11,098 nucleotides of DNA, from contig JAQVAR010000022.1 of the NCBI GenBank assembly GCA_028690725.1, positions 1 through 11,098 on the forward strand, given 5' to 3'. Positions within the stretch are counted from its first letter, which is position 1. Each line of letters begins with the position of its first letter. This document shows positions 5,612 through 11,098 of the stretch, piece by piece. The stretch is from Candidatus Iainarchaeum sp. (GTDB lineage Archaea > Iainarchaeota > Iainarchaeia > Iainarchaeales > JAAZKV01). Under the pieces are notes generated by a model that was given only the letters and a program-made list of their open reading frames with translations, searched no databases and had not been told where the DNA came from. Both the position numbers and the translations under genes were made by a program.

Positions 5612-6919
5612 ATGGATGATACTCAATTATTAATTGATAAATATTTTCCAAAAAATTTTAAAGAGTTTATTGGTAATACTGAAATTGTTGAAGATGCTCA
5701 AAAATGGGCTGAAAATTGGAAAAATAATATTTTTCAAAAACCACTTTTCTTTTTTGGGCCCCCAGGAATTGGGAAAACTGTTTTAGCTTATTTGATTGCA
5801 AAAAGTTTTGGTTGGCAAGTATTTGAAATGAATTCAAGCGATTTAAGAAATAAAGAAAGAATTGAAAAAATTGTTGGTTCTGCTGCTGAAAATACTTCTT
5901 TGTTTGGTTCAAAACGACTTATTTTGATTGATGAGATTGATTCACTACAAGCAATTGATCGGGGTGGTGTAACAGCAATAGTTTCAATAATAAAAAGTTC
6001 TAATAATCCAATAATTTTAACTGCAAATGAAATTTATTCTGATAAAAAATTGTTACCCTTAAGAACAACAACACAATTAAAAGAATTCAAAAAAATAAAT
6101 TATCTTTCAATAGCAAAAAAACTAAGGGAAATATGTGACTTAGAAAAAATATCTTATGACTCAGAAGCAATAAAAGAATTAGCAAAGAATTCTGGGGGAG
6201 ATTTTAGGAGTGCATTGTTAGATATTCAAAATATTATTGATGATATTTCAATTGAAAATGTTAAAAATTTATTTCCTAGACAAAGAAAAGAAAAAATTTT
6301 TCCATTAATGACAAAAATTTTTAAAGGACATAATATGAAAGAAATACAAGAGATGGTTAATAATTCAGAGGTTTCTCCAGACTTATTGGTTCGTTGGGTT
6401 GAAGAAAATATTCCAAGACAATTTGATTTAAAAGATACTGCAAAAGCATTTTCAGTTTTAAGCAGAGGAGATATTTTTAAAGGTAGAATTTTTTTGAGAC
6501 AACATTATTCTTTTCTAAAATATGTTTTTTTCTTATCAACTGTGGGTGTTGGTTTATCAAGAACAAAAGATTATTCTGGGTGGAACCCATTCCAATTTCC
6601 AAATTTGCTTTCTTCTTTATCTTCGACAACATCAACAAGAAACCTTCGAACCAGTTTAGCAAAAAAAATTGGTTCAAAAACACACACTTCAATAAAAGAA
6701 GGAATGCGAGATATTCCATTTATTCAAATATTATTGGAAAACAAAAAAATTGCTCCTGAAATAATAAATTTTTTCAAATTTGATGAAAAAGAAATAGCAT
6801 TTCTATTAAATACAAAAAATACTAAAAAAGTGATTCTTTTAAAAGAAAAATCTGATGAAATTGAAAAACAAAAAATATTTTTTGCACAAAATAAGAAACA
6901 ATCCTCTCTTTTTTGTTAA
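5612..6919 (+). CDS. rfcL: Replication factor C large subunit (sliding-clamp loader)
   Basis: RfcL combines with four RfcS subunits to open PCNA and load it on primed DNA. The AAA+ core begins at once (LLIDKYFPKNFKEFIG, 6-21). Walker A is GPPGIGKT (49-56), the RFC-specific MNSSDLRN is at 73-80, and Walker B is LIDEID (105-110), followed by DRGG, a hallmark of the large subunit. Sensor 1 is ILTAN (135-139) and sensor 2 is GGDFRSALLDIQ with R199. A helical collar and the large-subunit tail follow (about 240-420). The last residues, KKQSSLFC, look like a short PCNA-interacting motif with Q430 and hydrophobic L433/F434. At 435 residues it is slightly below the usual archaeal length of about 450-500. 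No rfcS is in the window. The start ATG at 5612 gives MDDTQ directly before the conserved region. Its 3' end faces a minus-strand gene across 13 bases. Confidence 0.95.
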   Translation: MDDTQLLIDKYFPKNFKEFIGNTEIVEDAQKWAENWKNNIFQKPLFFFGPPGIGKTVLAYLIAKSFGWQVFEMNSSDLRNKERIEKIVGSAAENTSLFGSKRLILIDEIDSLQAIDRGGVTAIVSIIKSSNNPIILTANEIYSDKKLLPLRTTTQLKEFKKINYLSIAKKLREICDLEKISYDSEAIKELAKNSGGDFRSALLDIQNIIDDISIENVKNLFPRQRKEKIFPLMTKIFKGHNMKEIQEMVNNSEVSPDLLVRWVEENIPRQFDLKDTAKAFSVLSRGDIFKGRIFLRQHYSFLKYVFFLSTVGVGLSRTKDYSGWNPFQFPNLLSSLSSTTSTRNLRTSLAKKIGSKTHTSIKEGMRDIPFIQILLENKKIAPEIINFFKFDEKEIAFLLNTKNTKKVILLKEKSDEIEKQKIFFAQNKKQSSLFC

Positions 6920-6932
6920 AACAAATTTTTGA

Positions 6933-7712
6933 TTATTCTTCTTCAAAAACAGTATTATTTTCAACAAAATTTTCTATCTTTGAGCTAAAATATTTTCTTT
7001 TCCAAATTATTGCACCAATAACAAACAATAATATTCCAATTATAATCAGCCCTTCATTTGTTCTAAACAAAAAATTAGTAAACTTGTTCAAATCAAAAAT
7101 TGGATTTATTTTTTTCCACAAAACATATTTTATGTTAAGCTTGTTAGCACTCTTATAACCACTCCAAGTAATAGTTTTTCGAGTTCCAATTGAATCAATG
7201 ATAGCATCTGGTGAAACGGTTTCTCTTATTTCTGCTCCTGGTGGTAATTCAACAACAATAGTTGTGTTATCTGGAATAATCCATAATCCTGATTGAAATA
7301 ATTTGTTAAGATAATTTGCTTTAATACTATATTCTTCAACAAGAGTGGTTTCTTTTCCTTTTGCCATTAAAGTATCTGCCAAACCATATTTTATTTCAAG
7401 ATAATTATCTTCTCCCTCTCCATAAGTTATTTTTCCATTAATTATATTATTCAATCCGATTGTTGGAGAAAACATTTCATCAAAATCCTCAAATTTTTTT
7501 AAATCAGAGCCTAGCTCAATACTTGTTTTTCTAAAATTTATTTTATCTTCTTCAGTATTAAAACTCAAATGAAATTTTTCTGTTATCTCAGAAGAACCAT
7601 CAGTATCAATAACAATGTTAACGTTGTGCAACCAAACATTATATCCTTCTGCTGAAACCGAGCAAGAAATTAGAATAATAATTAAAAATAATGTAAAAAA
7701 TCTTTTTTTCAT
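6933..7712 (-). CDS. Single-pass membrane protein with signal peptide and extracellular beta-rich domain, unknown function
   Basis: I do not recognise a named family. Residues 1-21 (KKR, then FFTLFLIIILISCSVSA) form a clear Sec signal peptide with likely cleavage after VSA. The ectodomain (22-215) is rich in alternating hydrophobic residues and looks like beta sandwiches. Near 23-55 is VWLHNVNIVIDTDGSSEITEKFHLSF, and a later segment has WIIPDNTTIVVELPPGAEI and a WSGY turn. That layout recalls archaeal surface proteins in which a conserved domain ends just before the membrane. A transmembrane helix follows at about 219-237 (GLIIIGILLFVIGAIIW). A basic stop-transfer segment (KRK) and a cytoplasmic tail of about 20 residues ending VFEEE close the protein. 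It is type I in topology: outside N-terminus, inside C-terminus. It is convergent with rfcL and divergent from the UPF0173-like gene. A role in envelope structure or sensing is a guess. Confidence 0.8.
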   Translation of the reverse strand: MKKRFFTLFLIIILISCSVSAEGYNVWLHNVNIVIDTDGSSEITEKFHLSFNTEEDKINFRKTSIELGSDLKKFEDFDEMFSPTIGLNNIINGKITYGEGEDNYLEIKYGLADTLMAKGKETTLVEEYSIKANYLNKLFQSGLWIIPDNTTIVVELPPGAEIRETVSPDAIIDSIGTRKTITWSGYKSANKLNIKYVLWKKINPIFDLNKFTNFLFRTNEGLIIIGILLFVIGAIIWKRKYFSSKIENFVENNTVFEEE

Positions 7713-7731
7713 AATCTATGTGTGTTTCAAC

Positions 7732-7743
7732 ATATTAATTAAG
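7732..7743 (-). promoter_or_regulatory. TATA-like box for the membrane-protein gene
   Basis: On the minus strand the sequence reads TTAATTAATATG, centred about 26 bases from the ATG at 7712, a leaderless spacing. It shares the 107-base divergent gap with the promoter of the next plus-strand gene. Confidence 0.35.
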
Positions 7744-7783
7744 TTTTCTAAAAAAACATTTTTTTCATTTTTTTATACAACAG

Positions 7784-7791
7784 TTTAAATT
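7784..7791 (+). promoter_or_regulatory. TATA-like box for the UPF0173-like gene
   Basis: TTTAAATT lies about 33 bases before the ATG at 7820; an identical octamer precedes the gene at 8710. The recurrence at nearly the same spacing supports it as a real promoter element. Confidence 0.5.
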
Positions 7792-7819
7792 ACATATCAT
7801 ATAGAATTATATTGGTAAT

Positions 7820-8500
7820 ATGGTGGAGCTTCAGTATTTTGGTCATTCTTTTTTCAAGTTAAAAGGAAAAAGTGGCACAATTCTTATTGACCCGATTTTT
7901 GATACTTCAAAAACTAATTTTGAAAAATTAAAAAAAATTCCTGCAAAAAAAGATCATTTCGATGATATTAGTTTAATATTACTAACTAATGAAATGTTAG
8001 AACATTTTGACAAACAAGCAGTAGAAGAAATTGCTAATAAAAACAATGCAATTGTTGTAGCACATGATAGTATATTAAACGATTTAAAAATTTCTAGAAA
8101 TTTAAAGACCTCCGTATTACAATCAAATGAAATTTTTTTAAAGGGTTTTAAAATAAAACCAGTTACAGCACATTGCCCACAAAGTTTTTGCCCAACAGGA
8201 TTCTTAATTGATTGTGAAGGCAAAAAAATTTATCATGCTGGAGTAACAATGTTATTAGAATCTTTTTCAAATATTGATGCTGATGTTGCAATTCTTCCAT
8301 TAAGTAGCAAAAGTATGGATGTTGTTGATTTAGTTAGGGCAGCAAAAATAATAAAACCAAAAACATTAATCCCAATGCAATATGATATTTTTGAAAAAGC
8401 AAAACATGACCCAAATGATTTGAAAAAAAGGATTTCTGAAAGCGTTTTAAATACTGAAACACTCGTTTTAACCCCTGGCAAAAAATTTAAATTATCCTAG
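7820..8500 (+). CDS. UPF0173-like metallo-beta-lactamase-fold protein lacking most metal ligands (probable pseudoenzyme)
   Basis: Length (226) and order of motifs match the UPF0173 family of predicted metal-dependent hydrolases. The N-terminal LQYFGHSFFKL (4-14) and ILIDPIF (21-27) are canonical. The motif that should read THxHxDH is TNEMLEH (56-62): the first His is N57, the second M59, the Asp E61, and only H62 is kept. H118 in TAHCP fits the third ligand site. The expected HAGDT is HAGVT (139-143), with V142 in place of the bridging Asp. The expected IPMHYxxF is IPMQYDIF (184-191), with Q187 for His. The fold-defining glycines, strands and flanking residues are intact and the frame is unbroken, so this is a maintained gene rather than a decayed one. 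Hydrolase activity is unlikely; a binding, structural or regulatory role is inferred. It starts at ATG 7820 after a TATA box, with a small membrane-protein gene 26 bases downstream. Confidence 0.85.
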   Translation: MVELQYFGHSFFKLKGKSGTILIDPIFDTSKTNFEKLKKIPAKKDHFDDISLILLTNEMLEHFDKQAVEEIANKNNAIVVAHDSILNDLKISRNLKTSVLQSNEIFLKGFKIKPVTAHCPQSFCPTGFLIDCEGKKIYHAGVTMLLESFSNIDADVAILPLSSKSMDVVDLVRAAKIIKPKTLIPMQYDIFEKAKHDPNDLKKRISESVLNTETLVLTPGKKFKLS

Positions 8501-8516
8501 TTAGAAATATTATTCA

Positions 8517-8523
8517 AGGTGAT
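8517..8523 (+). promoter_or_regulatory. Strong Shine-Dalgarno AGGTGAT for the 43-residue membrane protein
   Basis: AGGTGAT is a full complement to the conserved 3' end of archaeal 16S rRNA (AUCACCU) and ends 3 bases before the ATG at 8527, a tight but workable distance. Most other starts in the window have no such site, so it strongly supports translation of this short frame from a shared mRNA with the upstream gene. Confidence 0.7.
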
Positions 8524-8526
8524 TGA

Positions 8527-8658
8527 ATGATTTATGTTTTTTTATTAGTTATTTTAATTATTATTGTTTTGTTATTTTTTTTTAAAATAGCATTAGAACA
8601 AAGAAATAATGAATTTATTCAAAAACAAAAATATTTTGACAAAAATAATGATTTTTAA
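8527..8658 (+). CDS. 43-residue single-pass membrane miniprotein
   Basis: The frame encodes MIYVFLLVILIIIVLLFFFK, a single transmembrane helix of about 19 residues, then a charged tail IALEQRNNEFIQKQKYFDKNNDF, and ends in TAA. The tail is partly amphipathic and polar, probably cytoplasmic if the N-terminus is outside. It is too short for usual gene callers but has the best ribosome-binding site in the window. It lies 26 bases after the UPF0173-like gene, consistent with one mRNA. The next gene (8710) also begins with an N-terminal membrane helix and a charged cytoplasmic part. No sequence family is recognised. A role as a small membrane partner of a neighbour is inference; the gene call rests on the Shine-Dalgarno site and the coherent membrane-helix-plus-tail design. 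Confidence 0.68.
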   Translation: MIYVFLLVILIIIVLLFFFKIALEQRNNEFIQKQKYFDKNNDF

Positions 8659-8680
8659 TTTTGAAAGAAAAAACACTAAG

Positions 8681-8688
8681 TTTAAATT
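8681..8688 (+). promoter_or_regulatory. TATA box of the coiled-coil membrane-protein gene
   Basis: TTTAAATT is centred about 25 bases before the ATG at 8710, ideal for a leaderless transcript, and there is no Shine-Dalgarno sequence. This separates the gene from the upstream miniprotein transcript. Confidence 0.55.
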
Positions 8689-8709
8689 GTTCCAACACTT
8701 TTTATTATT

Positions 8710-9231
8710 ATGATACTCGTGATATTTATTGTTTTGATAGTAACAATTATTTTACTAATGGTTTTCTTCTATAATTCTAATGATTCTAAAAATCTTATAT
8801 TAGAAAAAGAACAAATATTATCTATTCAAATGGATAAATTAAAAATTGCTGAAAAAAAGTTTTTTCAAGGAAAAATAAGAAAACCTATTTTTGATAAATT
8901 GAAAAATGATTTAGAATATAATATTATTTTAACAGAACTAGATCTTTTTCGTTTGAAAAAAACTCCTCTTTTAAAATTAGAGGAAAAAGCACAACAATTA
9001 TTTTTTAAATTAAAAAAACCAACAAAATACAAAAAAGCAAAATTAAAAAAATTGTTGAAAGAATCAGAATTAATTAGGAGTGAACTAAATATAATTGAAA
9101 AAAAATTGTTAAAAAATAATATTTCTCAAGAAACATTTGAAAGATTGATTCGAGAAAAAGAAAATGAGATTATAGAAAAAGAAACCCAAATAATTTATTT
9201 TATGAAAAATCAAGAATCTCAAATAGAATAA
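8710..9231 (+). CDS. N-terminally anchored coiled-coil protein with an internal duplication, unknown function
   Basis: Residues 1-21 are a transmembrane helix without an N-terminal basic cluster, so it is probably an uncleaved anchor. The rest is highly charged and helical. A module at 43-83 (KLKIAEKKFFQGKIRKPIF...) recurs at 125-166 (ELNIIEKKLLKNNISQETF...), offset by 82. Shared positions are L, I, EKK, I, F and L with similar charge spacing. This is a helix, a short turn around G/N-K/N-I, and a second helix, which recalls the SHOCT-like short oligomerisation motif (IEKxYxxGxIxxxxFxxLxxE). A lysine-rich linker (about 84-122) separates the copies. The likely form is a membrane-tethered helical hairpin pair that self-associates or binds a partner. 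No catalytic motif is present. It has its own TATA box and is followed by an oligo-T run. The family is not recognised by name. Confidence 0.78.
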   Translation: MILVIFIVLIVTIILLMVFFYNSNDSKNLILEKEQILSIQMDKLKIAEKKFFQGKIRKPIFDKLKNDLEYNIILTELDLFRLKKTPLLKLEEKAQQLFFKLKKPTKYKKAKLKKLLKESELIRSELNIIEKKLLKNNISQETFERLIREKENEIIEKETQIIYFMKNQESQIE

Positions 9232-9242
9232 AAATTCAAAAC

Positions 9243-9255
9243 GTTTTTTATTTTT
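9243..9255 (+). terminator. Oligo-T terminator in the convergent gap
   Basis: GTTTTTTATTTTT begins 11 bases after the stop of the coiled-coil gene and overlaps the stop codon of the convergent RNase Z gene. It would end the plus-strand transcript. On the opposite strand a shorter T-run (9231-9235) could end the RNase Z transcript. Confidence 0.5.
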
Positions 9256-10162
9256 AAATTTCTATTTCATCAAAATCTTTTACACAAAAAGATTCTTTAA
9301 AAACAATTCTTGCTTCTTTTTCAAATTCTTTTTCATCATTATTCCTAGCGCTATAATGGAACAAAAATAATTTTTTCACACAAGCTTTTTTTGCTATTTC
9401 AGCAGCCTCTTTTGCAGTAGAATGAAACGATTCAATTGCTCTTTCTTTTTGTTCTTCTAAATGGGTTGATTCATGAATCATAATATCAGCATTCTTTCCA
9501 TTTGTAATACTTTCTTTTAATGGCCTAGTATCACTAATAACAACAATTTTTCTCCCAACCCTTTTTTTTGAATAATCAAAAACATCTTTTTTACAAAATT
9601 TTTTACCATTAATAGTAACAATTTTTCCACTAACTAGTTTTGAATATAATGGCCCTGCAGGTATTCCTAATTTTTCAGCCTTTTTTCTATCAAATTCTCC
9701 ATCTTTATCATTCTCTTTGAAAACAAAACCATAACAAGCAATCTCGTGTTTTAATGGAAAAGCTCTTATCTCAAAAAAATTGTTTTTTAATAATAATCCT
9801 CTTTTTATTTCTTTAAATTCTATTTCAAAACAAGGTTTAATTGTTTCTTTCAAAATTCTAATTATTTTTTGTCTTCCTCCTTTTGGAGAAAAAATTGTCA
9901 ACTTTTCTTTTCTTTGATTTAAAGTCATAGTTGCAATCCAACCAAACAAACCAAGAAAATGGTCTCCATGCAAATGCGAAATAAAAACATTGTTTATTCT
10001 CATTAAAGAATTATTAGAAATCATTAATTGTCTTTGTGTTCCTTCAGGACAATCAAACAACAAATTGTTACCAGAAAAAGATATTATTGTACTGGCAAAA
10101 TTCTTGTTTTTTTGTGGAACACTCCCTGAAGTTCCCAAAAAACAAATTTTTATTTTTTCCAT
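9254..10162 (-). CDS. rnz: Ribonuclease Z (tRNA 3'-end processing endonuclease)
   Basis: RNase Z cuts pre-tRNA just after the discriminator base so that CCA can be added. It is a cytoplasmic metallo-beta-lactamase-fold enzyme acting as a dimer. From ATG 10162 the product has 302 residues. Key features are FLGTSGSVP (8-16), the LLFDCPEGTQRQL strand-loop (34-46), the zinc motif HLHGDH (63-68), and LKHEIACYGF for the next histidine. Also present are IPAGPLYSKL, a hallmark of RNase Z, SDTRP with the bridging Asp, HEST, FHSTAKEAAEIA, and LFHYSAR with the last ligand His. All metal ligands are present, in contrast to the UPF0173-like gene at 7820-8500. The length fits the short (tRNase Z-S) form. 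An in-frame TTG at 10168 would add two residues, but AAAGGA (10169-10174) lies 6 bases before the ATG, which favours the ATG. It is divergent from lonB. Confidence 0.96.
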   Translation of the reverse strand: MEKIKICFLGTSGSVPQKNKNFASTIISFSGNNLLFDCPEGTQRQLMISNNSLMRINNVFISHLHGDHFLGLFGWIATMTLNQRKEKLTIFSPKGGRQKIIRILKETIKPCFEIEFKEIKRGLLLKNNFFEIRAFPLKHEIACYGFVFKENDKDGEFDRKKAEKLGIPAGPLYSKLVSGKIVTINGKKFCKKDVFDYSKKRVGRKIVVISDTRPLKESITNGKNADIMIHESTHLEEQKERAIESFHSTAKEAAEIAKKACVKKLFLFHYSARNNDEKEFEKEARIVFKESFCVKDFDEIEI

Positions 10163-10168
10163 AAACAA

Positions 10169-10174
10169 TCCTTT
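10169..10174 (-). promoter_or_regulatory. Shine-Dalgarno-like AAAGGA that fixes the RNase Z start
   Basis: AAAGGA on the minus strand ends 6 bases before the ATG at 10162. It would abut the alternative TTG at 10168, so it argues for the ATG. Confidence 0.5.
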
Positions 10175-10182
10175 CTTGTTAA

Positions 10183-10192
10183 TATTTAAATA
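10183..10192 (-). promoter_or_regulatory. Palindromic TATA-like box TATTTAAATA for rnz
   Basis: TATTTAAATA is its own reverse complement and lies about 25 bases upstream of the rnz ATG. The predicted transcript start falls very near that ATG, which sits uneasily with use of the Shine-Dalgarno sequence at 10169-10174, so one of the two may be inactive. Confidence 0.4.
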
Positions 10193-10215
10193 ACCAATCT
10201 TTGAAACAATTTGTT

Positions 10216-10237
10216 AAAATTTTTTTAAAATTTTTTT
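10216..10237. repeat. Two exact 11-bp A4T7 units upstream of lonB
   Basis: AAAATTTTTTT occurs twice in direct succession (10216-10226, 10227-10237). The 11-bp period is close to one DNA helical turn, and phased A/T tracts bend DNA. The block ends just before the GGAAA and TATA elements of lonB. It may be a bend or an upstream promoter element; a chance run in AT-rich DNA is possible. Confidence 0.7.
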
Positions 10238-10250
10238 GGAAACATATTTA
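10238..10250 (+). promoter_or_regulatory. BRE plus TATA box of lonB
   Basis: GGAAA (10238-10242), a BRE-like purine stretch, runs straight into CATATTTA (10243-10250), centred about 29 bases before the ATG at 10276. This is the clearest BRE-TATA pair in the window. Confidence 0.55.
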
Positions 10251-10275
10251 ACCCTTTTCTATGAAAGAATAATTT

Positions 10276-11098
10276 ATGTCTTTTAATGGTAAGAGTGTTA
10301 GAAAAAATAAGAAGAATTCTGTTAAGTTTAATGATTCTGTTGGGGATAATATAAAGTTTGGTATGAATAATTTTAATGATACTTCTAAAATAATTGTTCC
10401 AAAAAATCTTATTGGGCAAGTAATTGGTCAAGATGAGAGTGTTGAATTAATTAGGAAAGCTGCTGCTCAAAAAAGAAATGTTTTGTTAGTTGGGATTCCT
10501 GGAACAGGAAAATCTTTACTAGCACAAGCAATGTCAGAAATTCTTCCAGTACAAAAACTATTAGATGTTCTAATTTATCCTAATAATGAGGATCCTAATA
10601 ATCCAAAGGTTAGGGTTGTTAAAGCTGGTGAAGGAAAAAAAATTCTTGAACAATCAAGGTTAGAAGCAAAAAAATCAGAGGATTCAATGAGAATGATTTC
10701 TTTTATTTTACCAATTGGTTGGATGATTCTTGCGAGTGTTTTATGGCAATTTGGTTGGTACTCTGATATTATTTTTGCAGCATTATTGTTAATTGGCGCA
10801 GTATTGTTAATTGGTTTGTCTATTGGTGGTCAAATGCGTAATAGAGAAAGTGGTTCAACACCAAAATTGTTAGTTAATAATTTTGGAAAAAAAGTTGCTC
10901 CTTTTTTTGAAGGAACTGGTGCAAGAGCAGGAGCATTACTTGGTGATGTTAGACATGATCCATTACAAAGTGGTGGTTTAGGAACACCAGCTCACTTAAG
11001 AGTAGAACCTGGAATGATTCATCGTTCTTCAGGAGGAGTATTATTTCTTGATGAGATTGCTACTTTGTCAATGAAGGCTCAACAAGAATTGTTAACAG
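10276..11098 (+). CDS. lonB: LonB membrane-anchored ATP-dependent protease, N-terminal part (3' truncated by window edge)
   Basis: Archaeal LonB is a membrane-bound AAA+ protease that degrades misfolded and regulatory proteins. The frame is open from ATG 10276 to the last base (274 complete codons). After a 40-residue Lys/Asn-rich N-terminal extension comes IGQDESVELIRKAAAQKRNVLLVGIPGTGKSLLAQAM with Walker A at 73-80. An insertion carries two transmembrane helices, about 141-159 (ISFILPIGWMILASVLW) and 164-184 (DIIFAALLLIGAVLLIGLSI). This hairpin between Walker A and Walker B defines LonB. The conserved DPLQSGGLGTPAHLRVEPG (228-246) and Walker B VLFLDEIATL (255-264) follow. The sensor, Arg finger and C-terminal Ser-Lys protease domain lie beyond the window. 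The divergent rnz gene is not functionally linked. Start choice is supported by BRE and TATA elements. Confidence 0.95.
   Translation, partial: MSFNGKSVRKNKKNSVKFNDSVGDNIKFGMNNFNDTSKIIVPKNLIGQVIGQDESVELIRKAAAQKRNVLLVGIPGTGKSLLAQAMSEILPVQKLLDVLIYPNNEDPNNPKVRVVKAGEGKKILEQSRLEAKKSEDSMRMISFILPIGWMILASVLWQFGWYSDIIFAALLLIGAVLLIGLSIGGQMRNRESGSTPKLLVNNFGKKVAPFFEGTGARAGALLGDVRHDPLQSGGLGTPAHLRVEPGMIHRSSGGVLFLDEIATLSMKAQQELLT

Noticed and set aside
5667..5912. Minus-strand frame inside rfcL with Gln/Phe/Asn-rich product
   Set aside because: The composition is what the reverse strand of AT-rich coding DNA gives, and it covers the Walker A region of rfcL.
6477..6719. Minus-strand frame of 80 residues inside rfcL
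   Set aside because: Shadow of the RfcL C-terminal domain, with no start signal.
6913..7158. Plus-strand frame overlapping the rfcL stop and the antisense of the membrane-protein gene
   Set aside because: It is hydrophobic only because it is antisense to a transmembrane segment, and it has no ribosome-binding site.
7954..8481. Two minus-strand frames inside the UPF0173-like gene
   Set aside because: Both are shadows of a conserved plus-strand protein.
9990..10193. Plus-strand frame of 67 residues over the 5' end of rnz
   Set aside because: It is antisense to the zinc-binding region of RNase Z.
10225..10431. Minus-strand frame of 68 residues over the start of lonB
   Set aside because: It runs through the lonB promoter and N-terminal codons, has Ile/Asn/Lys-rich product and no promoter of its own.

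Overview
The window looks like a piece of a small, very AT-rich archaeal chromosome. The information-processing genes are archaeal in type: phenylalanyl-tRNA synthetase beta chain, Orc1/Cdc6, replication factor C large subunit, archaeal YchF-type GTPase, RNase Z and membrane-anchored LonB protease. Many starts are close behind TATA-like boxes at leaderless spacing. Extreme A+T content, lysine/asparagine/isoleucine-rich proteins, tight packing and several orphan small proteins suggest a DPANN lineage (Woesearchaeota/Pacearchaeota-like). That placement is inference. TGA and TAG both act as stops, so the standard code applies. No gap between genes reaches 300 bases.

Layout. 1-1056 (+) is the C-terminal two thirds of PheT, cut by the window edge. 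1100-2173 (+) is an Orc1/Cdc6 initiator. 2236-3165 and 3170-3472 (+) are a pair: a lysine-rich protein with two short YABBY/HMG-like repeats and a C-terminal domain, then a small protein carrying a second copy of that domain. 3498-4700 (-) is the YchF/OLA1-type GTPase. It is divergent from 4744-5562 (+), an exported SLT lytic-transglycosylase-like protein with a Tat-like leader. 5612-6919 (+) is RfcL, convergent with 6933-7712 (-), an unknown single-pass membrane protein. That gene is divergent from 7820-8500 (+), a UPF0173-like metallo-beta-lactamase-fold protein that has lost most of its metal ligands. Then come a 43-residue membrane protein (8527-8658, +) with an unusually good Shine-Dalgarno sequence and a membrane-anchored coiled-coil protein with an internal duplication (8710-9231, +). 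9254-10162 (-) is RNase Z, divergent from LonB (10276 onward, +), which runs off the end of the window and contains its membrane hairpin.

Together this is mostly core housekeeping (replication initiation, clamp loading, tRNA charging and 3' processing, translation-linked GTPase, membrane protein quality control) interleaved with lineage-specific proteins. The least ordinary items are the peptidoglycan-lytase-like protein in an archaeon, the probable MBL pseudoenzyme, the two-gene family sharing an undescribed domain beside orc1, and the two small N-anchored membrane proteins. I see no mobile element, CRISPR array or RNA gene.
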